Part shown: piece after piece, positions 1-8,661 of the stretch
Numbering within the stretch: position 1 is the stretch's first letter
How the letters are laid out: each line of letters begins with the position of its first letter
Source: Chryseobacterium sp. FH1
GTDB taxonomy: Bacteria; Bacteroidota; Bacteroidia; Flavobacteriales; Weeksellaceae
Direction: 5' to 3'
Assembly: GCF_000735135.1 (NCBI RefSeq)
Contig: NZ_JPLZ01000002.1
Location: 124,001 to 188,000 of the forward strand
DNA: 64,000 nt
The notes under the pieces: model-generated
What the model was told of the DNA's origin: nothing
The model's input: the letters and a program-made list of their open reading frames with translations, nothing else
Database searches by the model: none
Program-made: the position numbers and the translations under genes

Positions 1-114
1 CGAGCGAAAGAAGAAGACATCGATGTAGAATTGATCGGATTCCGAACGTCTTACAAAGATTATGCTGATGATCAAGACTCTCACGTGGTCATCAATCACA
101 AAAGGGCAATGTAA
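1..114 (+). CDS. C-terminal fragment, probable SulP-family anion transporter (STAS end)
   Basis: The reading frame is open from the first base to a TAA at 112-114 and gives only the last 37 residues of a protein that begins outside the window. The tail is hydrophilic and contains an alternating stretch (IDVELIGF) like the last beta-strand of a STAS domain. A SulP-type anion (bicarbonate or sulfate) transporter directly upstream of a beta-carbonic anhydrase is a common bacterial pairing, and that is the main reason for the call. The fragment is too short for a firm family assignment, so the function is an inference from context. Confidence 0.4.
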   Translation, partial: RAKEEDIDVELIGFRTSYKDYADDQDSHVVINHKRAM

Positions 115-119
115 TAAAT

Positions 120-147
120 TTATTGCGATTAGCTTTTGGCTTCTTGC
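120..147. repeat. Four tandem 7-bp units ending in GC
   Basis: TTATTGC, GATTAGC, TTTTGGC and TTCTTGC follow one another without a gap, so a GC dinucleotide recurs every 7 nt. The unit GATTAGC is shared exactly with the larger array at 16833-16919. It lies 6 nt after the stop codon of the upstream gene. The function is unknown. Confidence 0.6.
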
Positions 148-195
148 TTATTAACAAAGTCATTAAACATTTAATACAATTATAAATCAAAAAAT

Positions 196-831
196 ATGAA
201 AGCACATACATTAGAAACACAAACGACCATCACACCTGCAAAAGCTTTGGAAATCCTACAAGAGGGAAATCAAAGATTTGTGAACAATCTCAAAGCAAAT
301 AGAGATCTCCTTTCTCAGGTAAATGATACGCGTGCAGGACAATGGCCATTTGCTGTAGTTTTGAGCTGTATCGACAGCCGTACTTCTGCTGAATTGATTT
401 TCGACCAAGGTCTGGGCGATATCTTCAGTGTCAGAATTGCCGGTAATTTTGTGAATCAGGATATTCTTGGTTCTATGGAATTTGGTTGCAACGTTGCTGG
501 TTCCAAACTTGTTGTAGTTTTGGGTCACACAAAATGTGGCGCTCTGAAAGGAGGCTTGGACGCTGCCGCAATCCAAGGAATGGGAATGGAAAACCTGAAC
601 CATTTGATTGGTCATTTTGATCACATCATCAATGATATCATTGCAGATGGCGAAGATCGCTCTTCCAAAAACGAAGATCTTTTGGAAAGACTGAATCAGC
701 AGAACGTTAAAAACGCGATCGAGGATATTCGCAAAAACAGCACAACTCTTAAAAGCCTTGAAGATGAAGGCAAAATCAAAATCGTAGGTGCAAATTACGA
801 TGTTGAGACGGGCGTTGTAACTTGGTTATAA
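196..831 (+). CDS. Beta-class carbonic anhydrase
   Basis: Zinc enzyme interconverting CO2 and bicarbonate in the cytoplasm. The 211-residue length fits the family. Zinc ligands are visible as C58 (in SCIDSR), H111 and C114 (in GHTKCGA), and the D60-R62 dyad of the active site is intact, so this is a catalytically complete beta enzyme. There is no signal peptide. The ATG at 196 follows an A-rich leader without a Shine-Dalgarno sequence, usual in this phylum. No TAnnTTTG promoter is seen in the 81-nt gap after the probable anion transporter, so the two are probably cotranscribed, coupling bicarbonate movement with hydration. A hairpin follows the gene. Confidence 0.95.
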   Translation: MKAHTLETQTTITPAKALEILQEGNQRFVNNLKANRDLLSQVNDTRAGQWPFAVVLSCIDSRTSAELIFDQGLGDIFSVRIAGNFVNQDILGSMEFGCNVAGSKLVVVLGHTKCGALKGGLDAAAIQGMGMENLNHLIGHFDHIINDIIADGEDRSSKNEDLLERLNQQNVKNAIEDIRKNSTTLKSLEDEGKIKIVGANYDVETGVVTWL

Positions 832-863
832 AAACATTTTTTTTCATACAATTAATTAGGTTC

Positions 864-905
864 GTAGGCCGGGTAATTTATTTTATCCGGCTTACTTATT
901 TCTTA
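864..905 (+). terminator. Hairpin terminator after carbonic anhydrase
   Basis: A 13-bp stem (864-876 with 883-895, two G-T pairs) with a 6-nt loop is followed by a T-rich stretch. It ends the carbonic anhydrase transcript. Confidence 0.65.
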
Positions 906-926
906 TTTTGAAAATCTGAAAATTAA

Positions 927-958
927 TTTTTGTGGATAGGATTGTTTGATTATCTTTG
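927..958 (+). promoter_or_regulatory. Flavobacterial promoter for the T9SS cargo gene
   Basis: TTTTTG at 927-932 and TATCTTTG at 951-958 match the Bacteroidota -33/-7 consensus with an 18-nt spacer. It predicts a very short leader before the ATG at 974 and argues against the in-frame TTG at 956, which lies inside the -7 element. Confidence 0.75.
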
Positions 959-973
959 CAAAAACATACATTG

Positions 974-1900
974 ATGAAAAAACTATTCTTCCTTCTGGGC
1001 GCATCTTCCCTGGCGTTCGGTCAAAATTTGCTTTTCGAGCAAAAACCTTTAGCTTCAGATTTCTTCGCTTCAATTGATGTCATTTCCTCAGCTAATTATA
1101 ATGAGAAAATGGGAATCTACGTTGCTGATGATTTCGAATTACCAACAAACAGTACGATCAACAAAATTAAATTTACCGGACATATAGAAGACGGTTTTCT
1201 AGATTTACAGAACCTTCTGTCTTGGAGAGTTTCATTTTATAATGACAACGGAGGTAAACCATCCGGCATTCCTGTATGGGTAAATTCTGGAATGAAAATG
1301 AGTTTCACCAATTTTGCCACCAATGCCAATGTTGTCATGACAACAGACCCTGCTGATGCAAAAATATTGAACGTTGAGTGGAATATCCCAAGTTCTGTGG
1401 TTTACAATGCCAACACCAAATATTGGGTGGTCCTGTACTCTGTTTTAAACAATATGAATGATACAAGCTTCATGACTGCCAAAAAACATTTCTATTGGGC
1501 AGCATCTACTATGAATCTTCCAAAACTTGAAACAGCGAAAATCGTAGATCCTAACAATCTTTTGGGTTCAGGATATACAGATTGGACAAATGTGAATCAA
1601 GTTTCAAATATGGTTAGCGGAATGGCTTTTTCATTGTACGGCGCCAATGCTTTGTCAACATCCGAAACAGATGCTAAATCGAAAGTTGCTGTCTATCCAA
1701 ATCCAACATCAGATGAATTAACAGTAACTTATGAAGACAAAAAACTAAAACAGGCTTCCGTGTTTTCCGCAGATGGAAAACTATTGCAAACCTCTTCCAA
1801 GACTTTGATCGATGTAAGAAAACTAAAAGTTGGACAATACTTGATCAAAGTTGATTTCCAAGACGGCACATCAACTTCTGCAAAATTTATTAAGAAATAA
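974..1900 (+). CDS. Secreted protein with T9SS type A sorting domain
   Basis: The 308-residue product has a Sec signal peptide (about residues 1-17, ending SLAFGQ), a central region of about 210 residues that I do not recognise, and a C-terminal T9SS type A signal of about 70 residues starting near VYPNPTSDEL and ending in FIKK. Known function of such signals: transport across the outer membrane by the type IX system, with anchoring on the surface or release. The middle is rich in aromatic residues and beta-prone, with no catalytic motif I can name, so substrate or role is unknown. I chose the ATG at 974 because the promoter -7 element covers the alternative upstream start. The stop lies only 2 nt from the end of the convergent pth gene. 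Confidence 0.85.
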   Translation: MKKLFFLLGASSLAFGQNLLFEQKPLASDFFASIDVISSANYNEKMGIYVADDFELPTNSTINKIKFTGHIEDGFLDLQNLLSWRVSFYNDNGGKPSGIPVWVNSGMKMSFTNFATNANVVMTTDPADAKILNVEWNIPSSVVYNANTKYWVVLYSVLNNMNDTSFMTAKKHFYWAASTMNLPKLETAKIVDPNNLLGSGYTDWTNVNQVSNMVSGMAFSLYGANALSTSETDAKSKVAVYPNPTSDELTVTYEDKKLKQASVFSADGKLLQTSSKTLIDVRKLKVGQYLIKVDFQDGTSTSAKFIKK

Positions 1901-1902
1901 TT

Positions 1903-2466
1903 TTATTTACCGTTGAAAGCGGTCATTGTGTTCTGAATGCCTGCAAAGACAAAAGATAAACTAGCTTGGGAAAACTTTTCGATTCTTTCGGAGAGTTTTT
2001 CTTTTTCCTCTTCATTCCATTTTCCGAGAACGTAATCCGCTTGTTTACCTTCCGAAAATTCTGCAGAGATGCCAAATCTCAACCTTGGATAATTTTGAGT
2101 ATTCAATTGTGATTGGATGCTTTTTAAACCGTTGTGACCAGCGTCGGAACCTTTCATTTTCATTCTCAAAGAACCGAAAGGCAAAGCTAGATCATCTGTA
2201 ATGATCAAAATATTTTCTAATGGGATGTTCTCTTTCTGCATCCAGAATTTCACCGCATTTCCGGAGAGATTCACATAAGTATCAGGTTTTAGGACAAAGA
2301 CTTTTCTGCCTTTGTATTTCCCTTCTGCAAGGAGTCCAAAGTTCGAAGATTTGAAAGGTGCTTCTATCTTCTCAGCAATTTTTTCAGCTACTTTGAAGCC
2401 GATATTATGTCGCGTTTCTGCATACTCCTCCCCTTTGTTCCCAATGCCGACGATAAGATATTTCAT
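1903..2466 (-). CDS. pth: Peptidyl-tRNA hydrolase
   Basis: Cleaves the ester bond of peptidyl-tRNAs released from stalled ribosomes and so recycles tRNA; cytoplasmic and normally essential. The 187-residue length is typical. The start motif GIGNKG with N10, the catalytic histidine H20 in TRHNIG, the YVNLSGN segment (62-70), the DDLALPFG acidic segment (91-98) and GSDAGHNGLKSI (107-118) are all present. It is the last gene of a minus-strand run that begins with mfd and follows the lipoprotein gene by 3 nt. Nothing looks damaged. Confidence 0.97.
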   Translation of the reverse strand: MKYLIVGIGNKGEEYAETRHNIGFKVAEKIAEKIEAPFKSSNFGLLAEGKYKGRKVFVLKPDTYVNLSGNAVKFWMQKENIPLENILIITDDLALPFGSLRMKMKGSDAGHNGLKSIQSQLNTQNYPRLRFGISAEFSEGKQADYVLGKWNEEEKEKLSERIEKFSQASLSFVFAGIQNTMTAFNGK

Positions 2467-2469
2467 TGA

Positions 2470-3312
2470 TTACTGATATTTATATTCGATAAAATCTTGT
2501 CCTGCAGTACTTTTAGTTGGATAATTCTCGCTGTCGTAAGCGTGAGAAAAAGTCATTACTTCTGTAGTAACACCGCCGTTTGCAATGGTCACTTTTTCAG
2601 CATTGTTGGCAGAAAGATAATTCCCTCCTTGTGGCGCAATCCCTATCAAACAAAGATGGTACTCCAACGGAAGAAGTTTGTAAGGTGATTTTTTCGAATC
2701 GTAAGTAAAAGAAACAGTCTGCACATCAGGACTCATTTCCAGATCGCCAGTTACAGGATTATAAACACCATTTTTGATCACAGACTTGGCCATATTTTCT
2801 CCCTGAAATTCATAAGTCGTTTCAAAATAAGCTTTAATAGGAAAAGGCAAAGAGTATTCTTGTATGGAAATGATTTTCGAAAGCTTACCTCCACTGTATG
2901 TGTAAGTTGCAGTCATTTTTGCAACACCCTCCACATCTGTCACAACGGTTGAAAGATTTCCTCCAGAGTAAGAAAAAGCCGAAGTTTGTCCAGTACTCGA
3001 CATTTTGGAAATCTTGTTGTTGCTATTGTAATCAAATCTGGTCACTTCACCAGAATCGTCTGTGTGCGACGTGAGCTTTGTGCCTGTATAATTGTAGTTA
3101 AAAGTAGCATCTTCATATTGTCCCGTGTCATCTTTGAGGTGGGATTTCAATTGTTTCAGCACTCTTCCAGATGTCGTTCCTCCGCCGGTATTTGTATTAT
3201 TTTGATAGTCAACACCTATCAGAAAATCACCGTTTCCGTCCTGACTTGGATCACAAGACGATAGCATTAATATTCCGAAGACAAGCGTGAGATAATAAAA
3301 TATATTTTTCAT
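2470..3312 (-). CDS. Lipoprotein with repeated YD-like beta-strands, unknown function
   Basis: A 280-residue exported lipoprotein. The signal peptide ends in the lipobox LMLSSC (cysteine about residue 20) followed by DPS. The mature part begins with an Asn/Thr/Gly-rich linker and then has recurring short strands of the form FNYNYTGTKL, FDYNSNNKI and FSYSGGNLS, like the YD/RHS-type beta-repeats found in Bacteroidota lipoproteins, probably a small beta-sheet domain. I cannot name a function. The ATG at 3312 is preferred over the in-frame alternative at 3333 because the latter falls in a TAACTTTG -7 element. It is 3 nt upstream of pth, so the two are probably cotranscribed. Confidence 0.75.
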   Translation of the reverse strand: MKNIFYYLTLVFGILMLSSCDPSQDGNGDFLIGVDYQNNTNTGGGTTSGRVLKQLKSHLKDDTGQYEDATFNYNYTGTKLTSHTDDSGEVTRFDYNSNNKISKMSSTGQTSAFSYSGGNLSTVVTDVEGVAKMTATYTYSGGKLSKIISIQEYSLPFPIKAYFETTYEFQGENMAKSVIKNGVYNPVTGDLEMSPDVQTVSFTYDSKKSPYKLLPLEYHLCLIGIAPQGGNYLSANNAEKVTIANGGVTTEVMTFSHAYDSENYPTKSTAGQDFIEYKYQ

Positions 3313-3330
3313 GGATTGATTTTCTGTTTG

Positions 3331-3338
3331 CAAAGTTA
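3331..3338 (-). promoter_or_regulatory. -7 element upstream of the YD-like lipoprotein
   Basis: TAACTTTG on the minus strand lies about 19 nt upstream of the ATG at 3312. No clear TTG was found at the expected -33 distance, so only the -7 part is supported. Confidence 0.45.
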
Positions 3339-3390
3339 GTTTTTTAAAATAAATTTTAATTTGAAATTATTCAGTAAAATAATACTTGAA

Positions 3391-4122
3391 TTAATGATAA
3401 TCTGGCAGATAACTAAAATTAGAAATAACATCCTCATTTTCCTTATCAAAGAACAAAACCAAAACAACTTCTTCGTTCTTAACCTCTGTCATAAAATCTT
3501 TTAGCATCACAAAATTTTCTTTGATTACATTTTTGATCTCAGAATCTTTAGATGTTCCAAAATCTTGAACAACGGCGATAGATTCTACCTTAGATTGCGC
3601 ATTGACTTTCAATTTATAAACTGCAAAATTATTTTCGGGTTTTAAGTTTTTGAATTTATGAAAGTAATCGCCTAAAAAATAGAAGCAGTTTGTATTGGTA
3701 ATTTTCTGACTAATTAAAAATTCCAAAGCTTTTCGTTCTTTATGAATATTCTTACTATCTAAATTAATCTTTGGAGTACAAGCCGACATTCCAAAATTTT
3801 CTTCTGCATCTAAATAAATCAAAAACCTATCTCCTTTACTTACAGCAATCTCACAAGCAGATCGATATGCCTTTTCAATTTTTCCTCTGATAAGAATTGA
3901 AGAGATTGCCTCGCCTTTGTACAATTTTAAAATCTTAATATCGGCTTTATAAAATCGATCATCTTTATCAGTACTAGAACCAACATTATAAACGTTTAGA
4001 ATTTCAATTTCTGCAACAAAATTATTGTTGGCAAAATTTTCCCCAAAACTTTGGTAATCGCATTTACACGCAAATCCAAAAATTGATATAAACAATCCGA
4101 TAAAAACGAAAAACTTTCCCAT
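3391..4122 (-). CDS. Exported protein with NTR/TIMP-like N-terminal region
   Basis: A 243-residue protein starting with a hydrophobic signal (MGKFFVFIGL to IFGFAC) and then CKCDYQSFGENFANNNFVAE. The order Cys-x-Cys at the mature N-terminus, an EIEILNVY strand, a KADIKILKLYKG strand and a later SACEIAVSKGDRFLIYL segment with SACTP resembles tissue-inhibitor-of-metalloprotease/netrin (NTR) domains, which use an N-terminal Cys-x-Cys. The C-terminal half (from about residue 125) is unrecognised. Whether the cysteine is lipidated is unclear. I use the ATG at 4122; the frame could also start at a TTG at 4128. It lies just after mfd on the same strand, probably in one transcript. The role is unknown. 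Confidence 0.6.
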   Translation of the reverse strand: MGKFFVFIGLFISIFGFACKCDYQSFGENFANNNFVAEIEILNVYNVGSSTDKDDRFYKADIKILKLYKGEAISSILIRGKIEKAYRSACEIAVSKGDRFLIYLDAEENFGMSACTPKINLDSKNIHKERKALEFLISQKITNTNCFYFLGDYFHKFKNLKPENNFAVYKLKVNAQSKVESIAVVQDFGTSKDSEIKNVIKENFVMLKDFMTEVKNEEVVLVLFFDKENEDVISNFSYLPDYH

Positions 4123-4131
4123 CTTCAAGAA

Positions 4132-7100
4132 TTAATGATTCAAAATCCTATTCAAAACCAGATTCACCTCATCCACATTTTTCACGTTGTCTTTCCTCAT
4201 CATCAGCTGATTGTTCTTTTCTTTTAACGTGGCTTCCTTTGGATTTTGTGTGAGGTAGGCAATTATTTTTTTGAATTTATCACTTTGATAGAATTTGTCT
4301 TGAGGATTCGCTGGGAAATAACCGAGGAACACTTTGTTTTTCACGACCAACTTTTCAAATCCAATTTCCGCTGCCAGCCATTTCAGCTCCACAGATTTTA
4401 GAAGATTGATGGCTTCATCTGGCAATTCTCCGAATCGATCTTTCAATTCATTTTCGAAGTTTGCAAGGTCGTTCGCATTATTGATCTCAGCTAATTTCTG
4501 GTATAATGACAATCTTTCCTCGGTCGAACTCACATAATGATCCGGCAACATCAACTCCAGATCCGTATCAATATTCACTTCCTTCGTCGATTTGAATAAC
4601 TTCTGCCGGTCTTCCTCATTTTCGAAAAGATTTTCAAAATCCTCATCATCCTTCAATTCCTCCAAAGCTTCCTGCATCATTTTCTGATACGTTTCAAATC
4701 CCATTTCATTGATGAAACCACTTTGTTCCGCTCCCAACAAATCGCCCGCGCCACGAATCTCCAGATCCTTCATCGCGATCTGAAATCCACTTCCAAGATC
4801 AGAAAATTGCTCAATGGCTTCCAGACGTTTCCTCGCATCGGAAGTCATCATATCAAACGGTGGCGTAATCAAATAACAGAATGCTTTTCTGTTGCTTCGC
4901 CCAACTCGTCCACGCATCTGGTGAACATCTGCCATTCCAAATCGGTGAGCATCATTAATGAAGATCGTATTCGCATTCGGAACATCTACTCCACTTTCGA
5001 TGATTGTTGTAGCGACCAGAACGTCATATTTTCCATTCATAAAATCGAGGACGTTTTGCTCCAATTGTTTGCCTTCCATCTGCCCGTGACCAATCACGAC
5101 TTTTGCATCCGGAACCAAACGTTGGATCAATCCTGCAATATCTTTCAGGTTTTCAATTCTATTATTAATGAAATAAACCTGTCCGTCGCGCTGAAGTTCA
5201 TACGAAACCGCATCACGGATGACTTCTTCACTGAAACCAATGATACTTGTATCAACGGGCTGACGGTTTGGTGGCGGTGTTTTGATGACCGAAAGATCTC
5301 GTGCTGCCATCAATGAAAATTGTAAAGTCCTCGGAATTGGTGTCGCCGTCAATGTCAGCGTATCGACATTGGTTTTCATCGTCTTCAGTTTATCTTTTAC
5401 CGAAACGCCGAATTTATGTTCTTCATCAATGATCAACAACCCTAAGTTCTTGAATTTCACTTTCTCCGAAGCCAATTGATGTGTTCCGATCACGATATCC
5501 ACTTTTCCATCTTTCAATCCAGCTAAAGTTTCAGATTTTTGTTTCGCTGTTCTGAATCTATTCAAATAAGAAATATTGACCGGGAAATCCTTCAATCGTT
5601 CCTTGAAACTTCTGTAATGCTGGAAAGCCAGAATCGTCGTTGGAACCAAAATCGCCACTTGCTTGCTGTCCGTGGCCGCTTTGAAGGCCGCACGAATCGC
5701 AATTTCCGTTTTCCCAAAACCTACGTCGCCACAGATCAAACGGTCCATAACGCCTTCATCTTCCATATCGCGCTTCACATCAAAAGTTGCCTTTTCTTGA
5801 TCCGGCGTGTCTTCATAAAGGAAACTCGCTTCTAGCTCATTTTGAAGATAAGAATCCGGCGAATATTGGAAGCCTTTTGCTGTTTTACGTTGCGCGTAAA
5901 GTTTTATCAAGTCAAATGCGATCTGCTTGACTCTCGCTTTTGTTTTTTGTTTTAATGATTTCCACGCGGGCGAACCAAGTTTGCTGAGGACAATTTCCTT
6001 TCCGTCTGGTCCGTTGTATTTTGAGATTTTATGAAGGGAATGGATACTTACATAAAGCAGGTCGCCATTTTTATAGGTCAGTTTGAAACATTCCTGGATT
6101 TTCCCATCGTTATTGACCTTCACCAAGCCCATAAATTTCCCAATCCCGTGATCGATGTGCGCAATGTAATCGCCCACTTTCAATGACATCAGATCTTTCA
6201 AAGTCAGTTGTTCGGATTTGGCAAACGTGTCTTTGGATTTGTAACGTTGATAACGGTCGAATATCTGATGATCTGTGTAAACCAGAAGTTTATGTTCCAA
6301 ATCCACAAAACCCTGATGAAGTTCGGATCTAAAACTTTTAAATGGAATTTGATGTCCCAATTCTTCGAAGATCGACTGCAATCTTTCTCTTTGTTTTTCT
6401 GATGAGAAAGAGATCCAAGTGTCGAAACCGAGAATTTGTTTTTCCTGAAGGTCATCGATCAACAATTCAAAATTCTTGTGGAAACTTGGCTGTTGTGTTT
6501 GGTTGAGTTCCAATGTTGTGATCTTCGGAAGTTCAAATTTGTGTGAACTGAAATCGATGGTTTTGAACTTGATCAGTTTATTCTTGAATTCATTTTCGGA
6601 AATAAACAATTCTTCCGGCTTTCTATGACTGATCTCCTTGCTTAATGTTTCAAATTTCTCAAACGATTTTTCATAAAAATCCTTGACTTTCTTAACGCCG
6701 AGAAATAGATTCTTCGAAACGATCAAACTGTCATTAGAAAGCAATTCGAAAAAAGAAACCTTGTTCCCAGAAACCGAAAAATTCATGTTGGAAACCAACT
6801 GGAATTCCGTGATTTTGTTCAATGAAAGTTGAGATTCGATATCAAAAGTTTTGATGCTTTCCACCTCATTACCAAAAAATGTGATCCGGAAAGGTTTTTC
6901 ATTAGAGAAAGAAAAAACATCGACAATTCCACCACGAACGGAAAATTCGCCTGGCTCGGAAACAAAATCGGTTTGATTGAATTGGTAATGATTCAGCAAC
7001 TCATCCACAAAATCAAAATCCAACTGGTCGCCGACTTTTATCTGATGAGAAATCGCTTTGAAATCTTCTTTCTTCAACACTTTTTCGGATAATGCGCCAA

Positions 7101-7482
7101 CGTAGGCCACAATGACTTTTGGAGATTTTCCGGAATTTATTTTATTGATAACCTCAGTTCTCAAAACCAAGTTGGCGTTCTGCGTTTTCTCAACTTGATA
7201 AGGTTCCAAATGCGTCGCAGGAAAATAAAGTATATTCTCTTTCCCAAGCAGATCTTCCATTTCTGAGTTCACATAAAGCGCATCTTCCTTGTCATCGACA
7301 ACAAAAAGAATATTCTTTTTGTGCGCCAGAAACAATTCTGCCGTGAAAATAGAAACCGCCGAACCCGCGCTTCCTTTCACAGAAATATGTTGATTGCTAT
7401 CTAATTGTGAAAAAATCTCACTCCCAAACTCTTTCTTGAGCAAATCGGGAAGCAGATTTTCATTGATTTTTTTTAATTCCAT
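4132..7482 (-). CDS. mfd: Transcription-repair coupling factor Mfd
   Basis: ATP-driven DNA translocase that pushes RNA polymerase off lesions and recruits UvrA. The 1116 residues show the whole architecture: an N-terminal UvrB-like region (about 1-280) whose nucleotide loop is degenerate (GSAGSAVS, 37-44), as usual in Mfd; the CarD-like RNA polymerase interaction domain (KVGDYIAHIDHGIGKF, about 435-450); helicase motif I GDVGFGKTE (585-593); DEEH (686-689); TATPIPRTL; and the later helicase lobe with QMRGRVGRS. The C-terminal part is the UvrA-masking domain. It is the first gene of a minus-strand run ending with pth. A TATTTTTG -7 element and a small hairpin lie upstream. Confidence 0.98.
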   Translation of the reverse strand: MELKKINENLLPDLLKKEFGSEIFSQLDSNQHISVKGSAGSAVSIFTAELFLAHKKNILFVVDDKEDALYVNSEMEDLLGKENILYFPATHLEPYQVEKTQNANLVLRTEVINKINSGKSPKVIVAYVGALSEKVLKKEDFKAISHQIKVGDQLDFDFVDELLNHYQFNQTDFVSEPGEFSVRGGIVDVFSFSNEKPFRITFFGNEVESIKTFDIESQLSLNKITEFQLVSNMNFSVSGNKVSFFELLSNDSLIVSKNLFLGVKKVKDFYEKSFEKFETLSKEISHRKPEELFISENEFKNKLIKFKTIDFSSHKFELPKITTLELNQTQQPSFHKNFELLIDDLQEKQILGFDTWISFSSEKQRERLQSIFEELGHQIPFKSFRSELHQGFVDLEHKLLVYTDHQIFDRYQRYKSKDTFAKSEQLTLKDLMSLKVGDYIAHIDHGIGKFMGLVKVNNDGKIQECFKLTYKNGDLLYVSIHSLHKISKYNGPDGKEIVLSKLGSPAWKSLKQKTKARVKQIAFDLIKLYAQRKTAKGFQYSPDSYLQNELEASFLYEDTPDQEKATFDVKRDMEDEGVMDRLICGDVGFGKTEIAIRAAFKAATDSKQVAILVPTTILAFQHYRSFKERLKDFPVNISYLNRFRTAKQKSETLAGLKDGKVDIVIGTHQLASEKVKFKNLGLLIIDEEHKFGVSVKDKLKTMKTNVDTLTLTATPIPRTLQFSLMAARDLSVIKTPPPNRQPVDTSIIGFSEEVIRDAVSYELQRDGQVYFINNRIENLKDIAGLIQRLVPDAKVVIGHGQMEGKQLEQNVLDFMNGKYDVLVATTIIESGVDVPNANTIFINDAHRFGMADVHQMRGRVGRSNRKAFCYLITPPFDMMTSDARKRLEAIEQFSDLGSGFQIAMKDLEIRGAGDLLGAEQSGFINEMGFETYQKMMQEALEELKDDEDFENLFENEEDRQKLFKSTKEVNIDTDLELMLPDHYVSSTEERLSLYQKLAEINNANDLANFENELKDRFGELPDEAINLLKSVELKWLAAEIGFEKLVVKNKVFLGYFPANPQDKFYQSDKFKKIIAYLTQNPKEATLKEKNNQLMMRKDNVKNVDEVNLVLNRILNH

Positions 7483-7507
7483 TCTGAAATATGTGTAAAC
7501 AGGAAAA

Positions 7508-7551
7508 CGATTCCGAGCTTGTTCCCGGAATCGTAATTCTTGGCAAAAATA
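7508..7551 (-). promoter_or_regulatory. -7 element and leader hairpin upstream of mfd
   Basis: TATTTTTG on the minus strand (7544-7551) matches TAnnTTTG. Between it and the ATG (7482) lies an 8-bp hairpin, 7508-7515 with 7526-7533, around a 10-nt loop, so the mfd leader is likely to fold. No well-spaced -33 element is seen. Confidence 0.4.
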
Positions 7552-7631
7552 CGAAAATTAAGCATTCAATTATTAATCCATCTCCGTGATTTTGTGAATG
7601 AAAAAACGTTAAATTCGTAAAAAATTAACCT

Positions 7632-8006
7632 ATGAAATCAAATTTCAATTTTGGTTCTATTGTGCTCGTTACACTACTTTCGTTTGTGAGTTGCGGACAA
7701 GATTACGTAGATAATTCCAGAGTTTTTGCGGAGGGAAAAATCACGTCCCAAAGTCAATCGGTGAGTAATCTTCCGGTGAGTTTGGAAAATTCCTATTACA
7801 TCCTTTCGAAAACCACGACGGGAAATGACGGCTCTTTCAGATTGGGCGGACCCGATGCGACGTCCGAAACCGAATTGGTCTTGAACAAAAAAATCCTCAA
7901 TTTCTCCACAGACCGCACAGGTTATGTATTGAGTTACGATTCACTTTCCATCGTCTTTCCAGAAGGCCGGAATTACGTTAAATTTTCTAACATCACCATA
8001 GAATAA
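7632..8006 (+). CDS. Small lipoprotein, first member of a duplicated module
   Basis: A 124-residue lipoprotein: signal peptide ending in the lipobox LLSFVSC (cysteine 21 or 22), then about 100 residues predicted as beta-strands. The pattern VFAEGKI, GNDGSFRLGGP and NYVKFSNITIE looks like a small beta-sandwich of the carboxypeptidase-regulatory or transthyretin kind, but I cannot name a family. It is clearly homologous to the protein at 8662-9039 (shared EGK, GSF.L.GP, FST and DSLSI segments). The stop overlaps the start of the following barrel gene by one base (TAATG), so the two are translationally coupled. Function unknown; the pair suggests an outer-membrane lipoprotein working with a barrel. 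Confidence 0.75.
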   Translation: MKSNFNFGSIVLVTLLSFVSCGQDYVDNSRVFAEGKITSQSQSVSNLPVSLENSYYILSKTTTGNDGSFRLGGPDATSETELVLNKKILNFSTDRTGYVLSYDSLSIVFPEGRNYVKFSNITIE

Positions 8007-8596
8007 TGAGAAAAATTCTACTATTAACCGCATTTTTATTCAGCCTTTTTTCATTTGCCCAAAAACCAAAATTCACTTTAGGCGTCAATGCTGTTGGCGT
8101 TTTTCCGATGGGTGACAATTATCTGAAAGATGGCGTGAAAAATTTTACAGGCGTTGGTCTGAACTTTCAAACCGTGTTCAAAAACAATATGGGATTTGGA
8201 ATAGAACTTAGCCGAGCCTTTAGCGAAGTAAAAGACAAAAGCGTCTTCGGAGAATTAGAAAGTCCGAAACTGACCAACTTCACAACCTATTTTCTTTACA
8301 AATATCCTTTTACAGAAGCCTTTAACATCGAAGGTCAAATCGGATACAGTTATATGGCATTGACGAGCCGATCTGATTATTTTTCAAATAATTATACAGA
8401 AAACGCAAGCGCATTTCTATTGGGAACGGAACTTTCCTACAACTTTCCAAAAGCAAAAATGGTGGAAATCTACGCTTCTCCAAAAATCTATTTCTTCGAC
8501 TCCGAAGTCAAGTTCGAAGAACGAGACATTGATCGATATTACTCGAGAGCACCGTTGCTGAATCTCAATGTTGGCGTGAGGATCTATTTGAATTAA
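8006..8596 (+). CDS. Outer-membrane beta-barrel protein, module copy 1
   Basis: 196 residues with a Sec signal peptide (about 1-18, ending LFSFAQ), then amphipathic strands typical of a small 8-stranded outer-membrane barrel (FTLGVNAVGVFPMGDNY, GVGLNFQTVF, TTYFLYKYPF, IEGQIGYSYM) and a last strand LNVGVRIYLN. Porin-like small barrels of this size (OmpA/OmpW-like fold) are common in Bacteroidota. It shares the ending (PLLNLNVGVRIY versus TLLNFSVAYRF) and overall plan with the protein at 9036-9650. It overlaps its lipoprotein partner by one base. No enzymatic motif is visible. Confidence 0.75.
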   Translation: MRKILLLTAFLFSLFSFAQKPKFTLGVNAVGVFPMGDNYLKDGVKNFTGVGLNFQTVFKNNMGFGIELSRAFSEVKDKSVFGELESPKLTNFTTYFLYKYPFTEAFNIEGQIGYSYMALTSRSDYFSNNYTENASAFLLGTELSYNFPKAKMVEIYASPKIYFFDSEVKFEERDIDRYYSRAPLLNLNVGVRIYLN

Positions 8597-8661
8597 AAAT
8601 ATTTTTGTCCGGTAATAAATATCATAATTGGTTAATCTTGCGTTTTATAATAAACTTAACT

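Noticed and set aside
4723-5316. 197-codon open frame antisense to mfd
   Set aside because: Opposite an intact helicase region; no family resemblance and no promoter.
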